A stretch of DNA of 64,000 nt, from the NCBI RefSeq assembly GCF_019448085.1, contig NZ_JAGFNZ010000002.1, positions 827,604 through 891,603 on the forward strand, written 5' to 3'. The stretch's first letter is position 1, and every line of letters begins with the position of its first letter. The position numbers and the translations under genes were made by a program. Shown one piece after another: positions 41,146-49,857 of the stretch. The DNA comes from Caproiciproducens faecalis. GTDB taxonomy: Bacteria > Bacillota > Clostridia > Oscillospirales > Acutalibacteraceae. The notes below the pieces were generated by a model. That model worked only from the letters and a program-made list of their open reading frames with translations. It was not told where the DNA came from and made no database searches.

Positions 41146-41492
41146 TTCTTATCACCCCTTAAATCGTTGAGCATCCGTGAAATATTTGCACTGTATTCGA
41201 TGGAGTCGGTGGCATTGAAGGTAAGCTCCGGCACATGCCTGAGCTGAAGCCGCGCGCCAAGCTCATGACGGATAAAGCCGGACGCCGACTTCAGCCCGGT
41301 AACCGCCTGCTTTGCCCGCTCCATCCCCTCCATTGCGCTGACAAAAACCGTGCAGTAAGATAAATCGCTTGTGACGTCCACCCGGACAATACTGATTAAT
41401 CCCTGTACCCGCGGGTCTTTCAGCTCGCGGAAGATCGCCGTCAGTTCCCTTTTAATATCCTCGGTGGTCCGTCCCATTCTGTGGCTGGCCAT
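41142..41492 (-). CDS. rbfA: Ribosome-binding factor A
   Basis: 116 residues, standard. Assists late 16S rRNA maturation of the 30S subunit. RMGRTTEDIKRELTAIFRELKDPR at the start and the KH-like fold with VSAMEG and LGARLQLRHVPELTFNATDSIEYS at the end are as in the family. Between infB and nrnA. Confidence 0.95.
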   Translation of the reverse strand: MASHRMGRTTEDIKRELTAIFRELKDPRVQGLISIVRVDVTSDLSYCTVFVSAMEGMERAKQAVTGLKSASGFIRHELGARLQLRHVPELTFNATDSIEYSANISRMLNDLRGDKK

Positions 41493-41524
41493 TTTCTACC
41501 TCCGTAAATTATACACTCTCAGGA

Positions 41525-44035
41525 TTATTCCCTGTATTCCTCCATCACAAAGGCTTCCAGAATATCGCCTTCCTTAATGTCGCTGAAGCGCTCCAGACCG
41601 ATGCCGCAGTCGTAACCCTCGGCAACCTCTTTCACGTCGTCCTTGAAGCGGCGCAGAGAAGCAATCTTATCCTCTGTAATGACAATTCCGTCACGCACTA
41701 CGCGGATTTGCGCGGCGCGGGTAATTTTTCCCGTGGTAACGTGGGAACCCACAATGGTGCCCACATTGGTAATTTTATAAACCTCGCGGCACTCGGCCTT
41801 GCCCAGAGCCACTTCGCGGAACTTCGGCGCGAGCATGCCCTTCATGGCGGACTCGATTTCGCCGATGCAGTCGTAGATGATGCGGTACAGGCGCATATCC
41901 ACGCCGTCGCGCTTGGCGTTTTCCTCCGCAACCGGGTCGGGGCGAACGTTAAAGCCGACGATAATTGCGTTGGAAGCGGAAGCAAGCATGACGTCGGATT
42001 CGCTGATGGCGCCTACGCCGCCGTGAATCACGTTTACGCGGACTTCCTCATCGCTCAGCTTCTCCAGCGACTGGCGCACCGCTTCCACGGAGCCCTGCAC
42101 ATCGGCCTTTACAATGATCTGCAGTTCCTTCATGTCGCCCTGCTTCATCTGGTCGAACAGATTGTCAAGGGTGACCTTGGTGCGGGAATTAAAGCGCTCT
42201 TCCTTCATTTCGGTGCGGCGCTGCTCCACCAGTTCCCTGGCAAGACGTTCGTCGGATACGGCGTTGAAAATATCGCCGCCGGTCGGCACGTCGTCCAGTC
42301 CGGTGATCTCGACCGGAACACTGGGGCCGGCCTGTTCAATCTTCTGTCCGTCCGCGTTCGTCATTGCGCGCACGCGGCCGACGGTGGTGCCGGCAACGAT
42401 GATGTCGCCGGTGCGGAGCGTACCGTTCTGAACCAGCATGGTTGCAATCGGGCCGCGGCCCTTGTCGAGCCTTGCTTCAATTACGGTACCCTTGGCGGCA
42501 CGGTCCGGATTGGCTTTCAGTTCCTTTATGTCCGCTGTCAGAATAATCATTTCCAGCAGGTCTTTAATACCGGCCTTGGTTACGGCCGAAACAGGGATAC
42601 ACGGCGTGTCGCCGCCCCACTCCTCCGGAACCAGTTCGTACTCCGTCAACTGTTCCATGACATGCTGCGGATTGGCGCCGGGTTTATCCATTTTGTTGAT
42701 TGCAACAATGATGGAAACGTTTGCGGCCTTTGCGTGGTGAATCGCTTCTATGGTCTGCGGCATGATGCCGTCGTCCGCGGCAACTACCAGGATGGCAATA
42801 TCCGTTACCTGCGCGCCTCTGGCACGCATAGTGGTAAACGCGGCGTGACCCGGGGTGTCGAGGAATGTGACCTCCCGGTCTTCCAGTCTTACCTGATAGG
42901 CGCCGATATGCTGGGTAATGCCGCCGGCTTCGGAAGCGGTGACGTTCGCGTGGCGGATGGCGTCCAGCAGGGAGGTCTTTCCGTGGTCAACGTGACCCAT
43001 TACGACCACAACGGGCGCGCGCGGTACAAGATTATCGTCCTTATCCTCACTGTCGTCGATAATCTGCTCCTCGATGGTGACGACGACTTCCTTTTCCACC
43101 TTCGCGTGGAATTCCATGGCAACCAGCGTGGCGGTGTCAAAGTCGATGGTGTCGTTTACTGCGGCAAACACGCCCAGAACCATCAGCTTTTTAATGACTT
43201 CGGCGGCGGTTGCCTTCAGACGGAGTGCCAGTTCCCCAACCGTAATTTCCTCCGGAATCTGGATGGTGATCGGCTTTGCCTTGCGCTCGAGCGCAATACG
43301 GCGCAGACGCTCCGATTCCGTCTCCTTGCGGGAATTCCTCGGTTTGCCGCGATACTGGGTGCTGCGCTGAGTCAGCTTCTGCTTCTGCACGGTGTTGGCC
43401 GTGTTGATTTTTTCGGAAGCGAGGCGATCATATTTTTCGTTGTATTTATCAAGCTCCACATGAGAAGTTCTGGTGTCGACAATTCTGCCTTCCGTGCGCT
43501 TAATCGCTGCATTGGGGTCGGTGTTGACCGGCAGGGGTCTTCTCTGAACAGGCTGCTGCTGCGGTCTGGGCGCGGCCGGAGCCTTCGGCGGGGTCGGCTT
43601 AGGGCCGACCGGGGTAATCTTGCCCGGCTTTACAGCCTTGCGAACCGGTTTCTGGTCCGCGGCCGGTACCCCCGGAGCGGCATGTGACGGCTGCGCGGGT
43701 GCTCTCTGCGGCTGCTGCGCGGCCTGAGCCGGGCGCGGGGCGCTCACCTGCTGCACCGCCGGACGGGCGGCGGGTTGTTCCGGCTGGATGATGACATCCG
43801 GTTTTTCCGGTTCCACCACGGTTTCATTGCGGTTTGCCTGCGCGAAATACACATCAAGGTTTTCGCTGCTGTTCTTCTGGGTAAATGTTTCAAAAACGAG
43901 GTCAAGCTCGTTTTCATCAAGAGCCGTCATATGTTTTTTGGTTTCGCCAGTATACTTTTCCAAAGTGTCAATAACATCCTTGTTCGGAATGTTTAAATCC
44001 TTTGCCACCTCATGGACCCTGTACTTCATCATCAT
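41525..44035 (-). CDS. infB: Translation initiation factor IF-2
   Basis: 836 residues. N-terminal IF2_N module (about 1-55), a long Pro/Ala/Gln-rich linker (about 85-200), second IF2_N module near 260, then the GTPase domain with [15 protein letters not shown] near 350, DTPGHAAF near 395 and NKMDKP near 450, followed by domains II-IV. Delivers initiator tRNA to the 30S subunit. GAGGAGG precedes three ATG codons in a row; the exact one is uncertain. Confidence 0.97.
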   Translation of the reverse strand: MMMKYRVHEVAKDLNIPNKDVIDTLEKYTGETKKHMTALDENELDLVFETFTQKNSSENLDVYFAQANRNETVVEPEKPDVIIQPEQPAARPAVQQVSAPRPAQAAQQPQRAPAQPSHAAPGVPAADQKPVRKAVKPGKITPVGPKPTPPKAPAAPRPQQQPVQRRPLPVNTDPNAAIKRTEGRIVDTRTSHVELDKYNEKYDRLASEKINTANTVQKQKLTQRSTQYRGKPRNSRKETESERLRRIALERKAKPITIQIPEEITVGELALRLKATAAEVIKKLMVLGVFAAVNDTIDFDTATLVAMEFHAKVEKEVVVTIEEQIIDDSEDKDDNLVPRAPVVVVMGHVDHGKTSLLDAIRHANVTASEAGGITQHIGAYQVRLEDREVTFLDTPGHAAFTTMRARGAQVTDIAILVVAADDGIMPQTIEAIHHAKAANVSIIVAINKMDKPGANPQHVMEQLTEYELVPEEWGGDTPCIPVSAVTKAGIKDLLEMIILTADIKELKANPDRAAKGTVIEARLDKGRGPIATMLVQNGTLRTGDIIVAGTTVGRVRAMTNADGQKIEQAGPSVPVEITGLDDVPTGGDIFNAVSDERLARELVEQRRTEMKEERFNSRTKVTLDNLFDQMKQGDMKELQIIVKADVQGSVEAVRQSLEKLSDEEVRVNVIHGGVGAISESDVMLASASNAIIVGFNVRPDPVAEENAKRDGVDMRLYRIIYDCIGEIESAMKGMLAPKFREVALGKAECREVYKITNVGTIVGSHVTTGKITRAAQIRVVRDGIVITEDKIASLRRFKDDVKEVAEGYDCGIGLERFSDIKEGDILEAFVMEEYRE

Positions 44036-44053
44036 ATATCAAATTCCTCCTCA

Positions 44054-44374
44054 TTACTCAGTTCCCGCTGCCTGTGCCCGGGAAAGCTCAAGCAGCTTCT
44101 TAGCGAACCCTGCGTCATTCACCGCTACAACTCCGGTTCGCTTCCCTAGAGCCATGCTGATTTCGTCCATTGTTGCCCCGCAGCTTGCAACCGCGGTTCC
44201 TTCTTCTTCGGCTGCCTGCCGAACCCCTCCGGCTGTTCGTGGTGAAAGATCCGCCGCAAGCAGCACCAGTCTGGTGCTTCCCTTCCTCAGCGATTCTATC
44301 GCCGCGTCATTGCCCAGTGAAAGCCTTCCGGCCCGGCGGGCAATGCCGAGAAGATGTAAGATTTTTTCATTCAT
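44054..44374 (-). CDS. ylxQ: YlxQ-like L7Ae/L30e-family RNA-binding protein
   Basis: 106 residues. MNEKILHLLGIARRAGRLSLGNDAAIESL and VLLAADLSPRT are typical of the L7Ae/L30e fold; probably binds kink-turn RNA. It overlaps ylxR by 8 bp and precedes infB, the conserved place. The longer frame upstream lies inside ylxR and is discarded. Confidence 0.9.
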   Translation of the reverse strand: MNEKILHLLGIARRAGRLSLGNDAAIESLRKGSTRLVLLAADLSPRTAGGVRQAAEEEGTAVASCGATMDEISMALGKRTGVVAVNDAGFAKKLLELSRAQAAGTE

Positions 44375-44636
44375 TCCGGCTGATTTCCTCCTCCATACGG
44401 TCAAATACCTCATCGGGGATTTTACAGGAGAAGGCTTTTTCAAATCTTCTCGCTTTTCGCGCCGCTTTCAGGCAGTTGATGTTCCTGCATACATATGCGC
44501 CGCGCCCCGGCTTGCGTCCTGTCAAATCAAGAGATATTTCCTGTTCGGGTGATTTCACCACCCGTACAAGCTCTTTCTTCGGTTTCATTTCTCCGCACCC
44601 CGAGCACATCCGCATCGGTACTTTTTTTTCATGCAT
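44367..44636 (-). CDS. ylxR: YlxR/RnpM family RNA-binding protein
   Basis: 89 residues. MRMCSGCGEMKPKKELVRVV and the GRGAYVCRNINCLKAARKARRFEKAF segment are diagnostic of the DUF448/YlxR family, reported to bind RNase P RNA in Bacillus. The cysteine pairs of the N-terminal and middle parts are kept. Between nusA and ylxQ. Confidence 0.92.
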   Translation of the reverse strand: MHEKKVPMRMCSGCGEMKPKKELVRVVKSPEQEISLDLTGRKPGRGAYVCRNINCLKAARKARRFEKAFSCKIPDEVFDRMEEEISRNE

Positions 44637-44664
44637 CACACACACCGCCTATCCAAAAAAGAAT

Positions 44665-45723
44665 TTACTTTGCCTCTTCTTCTCCGAAGAAGCCGCTCTC
44701 CGGCTTAATGTCTATTTTCCAGCCGGTCAGCTTGGCGGCAAGGCGGGCGTTCTGCCCCTTGTTGCCGATCGCAAGCGAGAGCTGGCCGTCCGGCACGGTC
44801 ACGCGGCAGGCGTGGGAGCCGTCCTGCGCCGGGGTAACGGAAACGACATCCGCCGGGGACAGCGCGGAGGCGATAAACTGCGCCGGGTCCTCGCTGTACT
44901 CCACAATATCGATCTTTTCGCCGCCCAGCTCGTTCACAATGTTGGAAACGCGCGCGCCGCGGGAGCCGATGCAGGCGCCGACGGCGTCTACGTCCGGATT
45001 GTGGCTTAGAACGGCAATCTTTGTGCGGGAACCCGCTTCACGGGAAACCGCTTTTATTTCCACCGTGCCGTCGTAAATTTCAGGCACTTCGGTTTCAAAC
45101 AGTCTTTTGACCAGGTCGGGGTGGACGCGGCTAATCATGGCGCGCGGCCCCTTTTCGGTCTCTTTTACGTCAACCACATACACCTTGATGTGGTCGCCTT
45201 CCACTAATTTTTCATCGCCGACCTGCTCGCTCTTCGGCAGAACGGCCTCGGCCTTGCCGATGATCAGCGTTGCCGCGCCGGTGCGCGGGTCAACCCGCTC
45301 TACCAGGGCGCTGACCAGCTCCTGATGCTTGCTCTGGAACTCCTGCATCATCTGGCCGCGCTCCCCGTCGCGGATCCCCTGACGGATGATGTTGCGGGCG
45401 GTCTGCGCCGCAATACGGCCGAACTCCTTGGTGTTCAGCTGAACGCCGACAATTTCGCCAATAGCTGTTTTCGGGTCGATTTTGCGGGCGTCCTCCAACA
45501 GGATTTCTTTTCCCTGGTCGCTTATGTCCTCAACGACGGTTTTGCGCAGATAAACTTCAAACGTTCCTTTTGCCGGGTCCATGTTTATCACACAGTCCTC
45601 GTTGCCGTAGCTGTTTTTGCAGGCCGTGACAATCGCCTTTTTAATCCTGTCGAGCATAAAATCAACAGGAATGCCCCTTTCTTTTTCCAACAGTGCAAGG
45701 GCCTCGAAAACTTCGCTGTTCAT
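44665..45723 (-). CDS. nusA: Transcription termination/antitermination factor NusA
   Basis: 352 residues, the short Firmicute form with an N-terminal RNA-polymerase-binding domain (1-125), S1 (about 130-200), KH1 (about 205-280, with GACIGSRGARVSNIVNELGGEKIDIV) and KH2 (about 285-345, with AIGNKGQNARLAAKLTGWKIDI); the C-terminal repeats of E. coli NusA are missing. The start overlaps the rimP stop (ATGA). Confidence 0.96.
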   Translation of the reverse strand: MNSEVFEALALLEKERGIPVDFMLDRIKKAIVTACKNSYGNEDCVINMDPAKGTFEVYLRKTVVEDISDQGKEILLEDARKIDPKTAIGEIVGVQLNTKEFGRIAAQTARNIIRQGIRDGERGQMMQEFQSKHQELVSALVERVDPRTGAATLIIGKAEAVLPKSEQVGDEKLVEGDHIKVYVVDVKETEKGPRAMISRVHPDLVKRLFETEVPEIYDGTVEIKAVSREAGSRTKIAVLSHNPDVDAVGACIGSRGARVSNIVNELGGEKIDIVEYSEDPAQFIASALSPADVVSVTPAQDGSHACRVTVPDGQLSLAIGNKGQNARLAAKLTGWKIDIKPESGFFGEEEAK

Positions 45724-46220
45724 TCCTCAATACCTCCAACAATATCATCATCCACCAACCGCACCGACGAGGCATCTTTCGCGGCAAGTGAAATCGTTAC
45801 GCCTTCCTCTGTCTGAAGGACCATCGTATTCTCTTTGTAATCTTTTAATACGGCAAGCAGCTCGCGCCGGCCGTCCTCCTGCGGACGGATCAGCTTTACG
45901 CGCACCACGGCGCCCACAAAAGCCAGAAAGTGCTCTTCGCGCACCAGCTCCCGGTCGATTCCCGGGGAGGAAACCTCCAGACAGTACGACTGGTCAATGG
46001 GGTCAAGGTCGTCAAGCGGCCCGTTAATTGCGCGGCTCATCGCCTCGCAGTCCTCAATGCCCACTCCGCCTTCCTTGTCGATAAAAATACGCAGAAACCA
46101 GTCGGCTCCCTCTTTCAGGAAGCGTACATCCCAAATGGAAAGCCCCAAACCGGCCGCGATCGGCGCGGCAAGTTTCCAAACCGTTTCAACGGTATTTCCG
46201 TTCTTTTTCTTATAAGCCAA
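45720..46220 (-). CDS. rimP: Ribosome maturation factor RimP
   Basis: 166 residues, standard length. N-terminal alpha/beta domain with LRIFIDKEGGVGIEDCEAMSRAI and YCLEVSSPGIDREL, then an Sm-like C-terminal domain. It acts in 30S subunit maturation. The start is TTG with GAGGTGA eight bases upstream. First gene of the nusA-infB operon. Confidence 0.93.
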   Translation of the reverse strand: MAYKKKNGNTVETVWKLAAPIAAGLGLSIWDVRFLKEGADWFLRIFIDKEGGVGIEDCEAMSRAINGPLDDLDPIDQSYCLEVSSPGIDRELVREEHFLAFVGAVVRVKLIRPQEDGRRELLAVLKDYKENTMVLQTEEGVTISLAAKDASSVRLVDDDIVGGIEE

Positions 46221-46243
46221 CCCTGTTCACCTCATTATACAAA

Positions 46244-46270
46244 CAAAAGAGCGGGTCACCCCACTCTTTC
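46244..46270 (-). terminator. Terminator-like hairpin just before rimP
   Basis: AAAGAGTGGGGT pairs with ACCCGCTCTTT (one mismatch or bulge), followed by TGTTTGT on the minus strand. It lies downstream of both spoVT and the rimP promoter, so it may end spoVT transcripts and also attenuate the rimP operon. Confidence 0.6.
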
Positions 46271-46277
46271 ATCCTTC

Positions 46278-46305
46278 ATAATATTACTTATTTATAATAT
46301 CACAA
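46278..46305 (-). promoter_or_regulatory. Sigma-A-type promoter of the rimP-nusA-infB operon
   Basis: TTGTGA, 16 bases, TATTAT on the minus strand, 58 bp before the rimP start. Confidence 0.5.
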
Positions 46306-46344
46306 CAAAAGTGCGAATGCAAGGGGGAAAAGTGAATAATACGG

Positions 46345-46881
46345 CTATTCCTCCATCTGTTTTCCCAAAAAAGATGCCGCGACCTGCGCAAGCTTGGTTT
46401 CGCTTTCAGAGGGAACCTCTTCGCCGTCGTTAGAAAGCAAAATCACCGCTCCCGTCACATCACTGGAAGCAATAATGGGATAAACGACCTCCGCCGTTTT
46501 GTCCACGCCCTCTACTGGGCGGAACCCGGACTTTCCCTTGCTGACAAAGTTTGTGCGGTTCTGCATGCATTCCTCAAGCTCCGGGGTCACGCGGCGCTCC
46601 AGAAATTCTTTGCGCGAAACGCCGGCTGCAGCAACAACATGGTCCCGGTCACAAATGACCGCGGGCAAGTTGATTGCCTTGCTCAGCACATCGGCATACT
46701 GCCCGGCAAAAGTGGAAAGTTCGCCAACGGGCGAATACTTCTTAAAGATAACCCCTCCCTGGGTATCGGTAAAAATTTCAAGCGCGTCCCCCTCGCGTAT
46801 GCGAAGCGTGCGGCGTATCTCCTTCGGGATGACAACGCGGCCTAAATCATCAATTCTTCTGACTATTCCTGTGGCTTTCAA
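46345..46881 (-). CDS. spoVT: Stage V sporulation protein T (AbrB-type forespore regulator)
   Basis: 178 residues, standard. N-terminal swapped-hairpin DNA-binding domain MKATGIVRRIDDLGRVVIPKEIRRTLRI, here continued by REGDALEIF, and a C-terminal GAF domain (about 55-178). It modulates forespore genes late in sporulation. AGGAGGTAATAAA lies before the ATG, and the upstream sequence has a sigma-G-like promoter. Evidence that the organism makes spores. Confidence 0.96.
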   Translation of the reverse strand: MKATGIVRRIDDLGRVVIPKEIRRTLRIREGDALEIFTDTQGGVIFKKYSPVGELSTFAGQYADVLSKAINLPAVICDRDHVVAAAGVSRKEFLERRVTPELEECMQNRTNFVSKGKSGFRPVEGVDKTAEVVYPIIASSDVTGAVILLSNDGEEVPSESETKLAQVAASFLGKQMEE

Positions 46882-46914
46882 TTTTATTACCTCCTGTGCG
46901 GTGTTGTCTGTGCT

Positions 46915-46943
46915 TATTATCCGCAGGAATTTTCGGGCTATGC
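46915..46943 (-). promoter_or_regulatory. Sigma-G (forespore) type promoter of spoVT
   Basis: GCATA, 17 bases, GATAATA on the minus strand, against the sigma-G consensus GCATR and CATAMTA. It lies 34 bp before the spoVT start; spoVT is a known sigma-G target in Bacillus. Confidence 0.6.
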
Positions 46944-47075
46944 AGTATTTGACAAGGATGATTCTGGTAAAATTTTTTGTAAGGGAAACCCGAGTTTTTT
47001 GTTCTTATCTTTTGGGAAATACGGGAATACTTGAGAGTGCCGAAAAACTTGCGCGATTTTATCGACAGCCTGTAC

Positions 47076-47104
47076 TTGTAAACGGAAAGAAGGCGTACTA
47101 TAAT
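47076..47104 (+). promoter_or_regulatory. Sigma-A promoter of the lipoprotein gene
   Basis: TTGTAA, 17 bases, TATAAT, 40 bp before the TTG start. Confidence 0.65.
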
Positions 47105-47144
47105 AAATCATATTAAGTTTTCCCGAATAAATGGAGGTTTTACA

Positions 47145-47600
47145 TTGAAAAAAATTATAAAATTATGCGCCGTGGTTCTTGCCGCCACCGCTGTCTTTGC
47201 GCTTGCGGGCTGCTCGGCGCGCACACCGGTTTCGGCGGATGAATTTAAAAAGCAGGCGGAGGCGGCCGGGTTTACGGTAACGGATTCCTCCACCAGCAAC
47301 GCAAATGTGGAAAAATACCTGAGCGCGATCAAGAATGAGACCGGTACGGAGCTGGCGTTCCTTTCCTTTCCTTCGGAAAGTGATGCTTCGGAGATGTACG
47401 CCACCCTCAAGTCAGGCATTACTACCGGAACGGACGGCACCGCAAAGAACATCGACTCTTCCTCCTACAACAAATACACCCTTGTCAACGGCGAACTGAA
47501 CCACATTCTGGTGCGGATGAACAAAACCATTGTGTACGGCAAGGCGACAAGCGCTTACAAAAGTCAGATCGATGATTTTTTCAATGCGATTAAATATTAA
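47145..47600 (+). CDS. Lipoprotein of unknown function
   Basis: 151 residues. Basic start, hydrophobic stretch and lipobox LAGC (Cys near residue 25), then a small soluble domain (ADEFKKQAEAAGFTVTDSS at the start). It would be anchored outside the membrane by a lipid. The start is TTG with GGAGG seven bases upstream. Single-gene transcript, convergent with the Rnf-like operon; both may use the terminator at 47616-47652. Confidence 0.8.
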   Translation: MKKIIKLCAVVLAATAVFALAGCSARTPVSADEFKKQAEAAGFTVTDSSTSNANVEKYLSAIKNETGTELAFLSFPSESDASEMYATLKSGITTGTDGTAKNIDSSSYNKYTLVNGELNHILVRMNKTIVYGKATSAYKSQIDDFFNAIKY

Positions 47601-47615
47601 CCCACAGACACAGCT

Positions 47616-47652
47616 GAAGGGCGCGGAAGAAATTCTTCCGTGCCCTTCTTAT
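47616..47652. terminator. Terminator between the lipoprotein gene and the rnf-like operon
   Basis: GAAGGGCGCGGAAGAA pairs with TTCTTCCGTGCCCTTC (one wobble), TTAT follows on the plus strand. Probably bidirectional. Confidence 0.7.
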
Positions 47653-47655
47653 CAT

Positions 47656-48246
47656 TTAAAACAGCTTTCCTCCGGTGAACCCCGCGAAAGCCATGGACAG
47701 AATCCCGATATAGATCAGCGTGGCGGGCAGCCCGCTGAACGCTTTTGGCATGTCCGGGTTTTCGCAGCTCTCCGGCGCGCGGGAAAAGATCATGGCGGCC
47801 AAAAAGAACGCCGCCCCTGTCCCAAGGGCAAACCCAACGGCGTTCGGCAGCGTCAGCTTAAAGCTTTTTAAAACATACGGCATGGAAAGCACCACCGTAT
47901 TAATTGCCGACGGGGACAGAATCTGCCCGTACTTCCGGAAAAACTGAGGAGAAAAGGTTTTCAGCAGAAGCGCCGCCGCAAGGTAGGCTGCCGCGCTGCA
48001 AAAAGCCAGCAGCGACGGCCGCAGAACGGTCAGAGTGTCGCTCTGCGCAAGCAGCGGGCTTAAAAAATACGCTGCAACCATGGAAATCAGCGTAAACACC
48101 GAAATAAAAAGGGAATACATTCCAAGCATTTTCGGTCTGTGGGCGGCACGGAGCACACGGCTGAACCCGATTCCACCGGCAAACAGGATATTTTCCGAAG
48201 TCACCGCCATCAGAGCGGTCAAAAGGATTTGTACGAAGGTATTCAT
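47656..48246 (-). CDS. RnfA-like membrane subunit lacking the iron-sulfur cysteines
   Basis: 196 residues with six hydrophobic segments, the size of RnfA/NqrE. ATG 48246 starts at MNTFVQILLTALM. In RnfA one helix carries GICPF and the pseudo-symmetric one TNCA, both Cys being ligands of the intramembrane 2Fe-2S cluster. Here the corresponding places read FSRVLRA and INTVVLS: neither Cys is present. It overlaps the RnfE-like gene by 4 bp. Assigned by position, length, topology and residual similarity; its function cannot be that of a standard RnfA. Confidence 0.75.
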   Translation of the reverse strand: MNTFVQILLTALMAVTSENILFAGGIGFSRVLRAAHRPKMLGMYSLFISVFTLISMVAAYFLSPLLAQSDTLTVLRPSLLAFCSAAAYLAAALLLKTFSPQFFRKYGQILSPSAINTVVLSMPYVLKSFKLTLPNAVGFALGTGAAFFLAAMIFSRAPESCENPDMPKAFSGLPATLIYIGILSMAFAGFTGGKLF

Positions 48247-48890
48247 ACCCGGGGCACCCTCCTTTTTTCCGCTTTCGTGCTGCGCTTCTGCGTTGCCCAT
48301 TTTACAAACGCGGCAAAAAAGCCGAGAAGAATAAATCCGAAGAACGGCAGGGAAACACCCGCGTCGGCAGTGCCGTAGACGCCCATGTTCGTGTGCCACA
48401 GGCCGCCCTTGAGCCACAGCTCACGGATTGCGGCGCTCAGGCAGATCACGGCGGTAAATCCGACGGAACACCCCAGCGCGTCCGCGGCCACCGCCCATCC
48501 GATATGGCTGGGCGCGTAATCATTCGCGCGGGAAAGAATCACGGAATTGCAGATCATCAGTCCGGCAAACATGCCAAGCGCAGTCACCGAACCGGGAATC
48601 AGCCTGTCCGTCAGCCAGGCGGCGGGCAGGTACAGGACCGCCGAAGCGGTGAGCACCAGCCCGGGGCGAAGCCACACGGCCATCATTTCCCCAATCAGGC
48701 AATACAAAAGCGCCAGCGGCAAAGTCAGGAACAAAAACAGCAGCGAAAGCTCCACCGCGTTCCTCATATTGTAGCCGCCCGCAACCACGGGGTACACCCC
48801 GAGCGCGCCGACCAGAACAGGGTTGCGAAAAAACGCCCCGTTCAGAAAGATGGTTCCGGTTTCACGCAGCAGGGTCTTTCTATTCGTCAT
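48243..48890 (-). CDS. RnfE-like membrane subunit lacking the iron-sulfur cysteines
   Basis: 215 residues with six hydrophobic segments. FFRNPVLVGALGVYPVVAG matches RnfE NPVLVxxLGLCPxLA except that the cluster Cys is Tyr, and ICNSVILSRANDYA matches the NCxxLGRAEAFA segment with Ser in place of the Cys (a Cys lies two residues before). ATG 48890 overlaps the end of the RnfD-like gene. It is otherwise a complete subunit, with no sign of frame decay. Confidence 0.82.
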   Translation of the reverse strand: MTNRKTLLRETGTIFLNGAFFRNPVLVGALGVYPVVAGGYNMRNAVELSLLFLFLTLPLALLYCLIGEMMAVWLRPGLVLTASAVLYLPAAWLTDRLIPGSVTALGMFAGLMICNSVILSRANDYAPSHIGWAVAADALGCSVGFTAVICLSAAIRELWLKGGLWHTNMGVYGTADAGVSLPFFGFILLGFFAAFVKWATQKRSTKAEKRRVPRV

Positions 48891-49857
48891 ACAGCTCATC
48901 CCCCAGTCTCAGAGTGCCGCAAAGCAGGGAATCAATCTGCGGGGCGGCGGCGTTGGCAATCAGGACGGCAAAAGCGGCACCCTGTTCAAACGCGCCGAAG
49001 CGGCGGAACATCATAATCAGGAAACCGGCAAAAGCGCCGTAAAGAATCCGCCCCAGCATCCTGTGCGGCGCGGTTACCGGGTCGGTGACCATGAACACGG
49101 AACAGAACAGCAGAGAGCCGGACATCAGCTCGTATTTTACAGAAGTGAGCGGACTGCACGCGATTCTGGGAAAGAACGCTGCAATCAGCGTGGCTGCAAG
49201 GAGAAACGAAGCCGTGATTTCCCATCTTGCCGTGCGCTTCAAAAACAAAAACAGGCCGCAGGCAGCAATCACCAGAATCCCCGTTGCTCCCAAAGGTCCG
49301 GCAAATACGCCCCAGAGCATGTCAAGCGGGAGAATGTCCGGCTTGAGTCCGTTTTTTAATACGGCGGCGGGGGAATGGGTCAGCACCGCGGTAAAATCCT
49401 GATACGGAGGAATGCTCTGACTGACCGCCGGGTCGAAATAGGAAAACATTTCCTTGGGCCAGCAAAGCGCGGCGAAGGCCACCCCCGCCGCCGCCGGGTT
49501 AAACGGCGTGTGCCCGATGGAACCGAACGGCATTTTCGCGACCAGAATCGCAAACGCAGCCGCGGCGCAGGGCAGCCACAGGGGCGCGTTGAGCGGCATC
49601 AGCATGGCAATGACCATTCCCGTTACCAGGGAAGAGCCGTCGGAAAGGCTGATGCTTCTGGTCTGGATCAGGCTGAACAGAATCTCGCAGACCGCACAGG
49701 CCAGCATGGTCACTCCCGCCATTACGAGCGGGCGCACGCCGTAGTGCACCACGGGCAGAACAAGCAGCATGAGCAGCGCAAACAGCACGTCGCGCATCAT
49801 GGAGGATACGGAGGCTTCGCTTTTTACATAAGGGGCTCTCGCTTCATTCAGTGTCAA
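48880..49857 (-). CDS. RnfD-like membrane subunit with altered flavin site
   Basis: 325 residues with about nine or ten hydrophobic segments. Clear RnfD/NqrB features: GHTPFNPAAAGVAFAALCWP near 118, and SGSLLFCSVFMVTDPVTAP near 245. RnfD normally binds FMN covalently to a Thr in a S/T-G-A-T-type motif; the matching place here is VLTHSPAAVLK, with no G-A-T. The start is TTG, overlapping the RnfC-like stop by 4 bp. There is no ApbE (flavin transferase) gene nearby. Confidence 0.85.
   Translation of the reverse strand: MTLNEARAPYVKSEASVSSMMRDVLFALLMLLVLPVVHYGVRPLVMAGVTMLACAVCEILFSLIQTRSISLSDGSSLVTGMVIAMLMPLNAPLWLPCAAAAFAILVAKMPFGSIGHTPFNPAAAGVAFAALCWPKEMFSYFDPAVSQSIPPYQDFTAVLTHSPAAVLKNGLKPDILPLDMLWGVFAGPLGATGILVIAACGLFLFLKRTARWEITASFLLAATLIAAFFPRIACSPLTSVKYELMSGSLLFCSVFMVTDPVTAPHRMLGRILYGAFAGFLIMMFRRFGAFEQGAAFAVLIANAAAPQIDSLLCGTLRLGDELYDE

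Noticed and set aside
41708..43687. Long open frame on the plus strand (659 codons)
   Set aside because: Fully antisense to infB; its composition is that of the complementary strand of a GC-rich gene, with no ribosome-binding site or recognisable domain.
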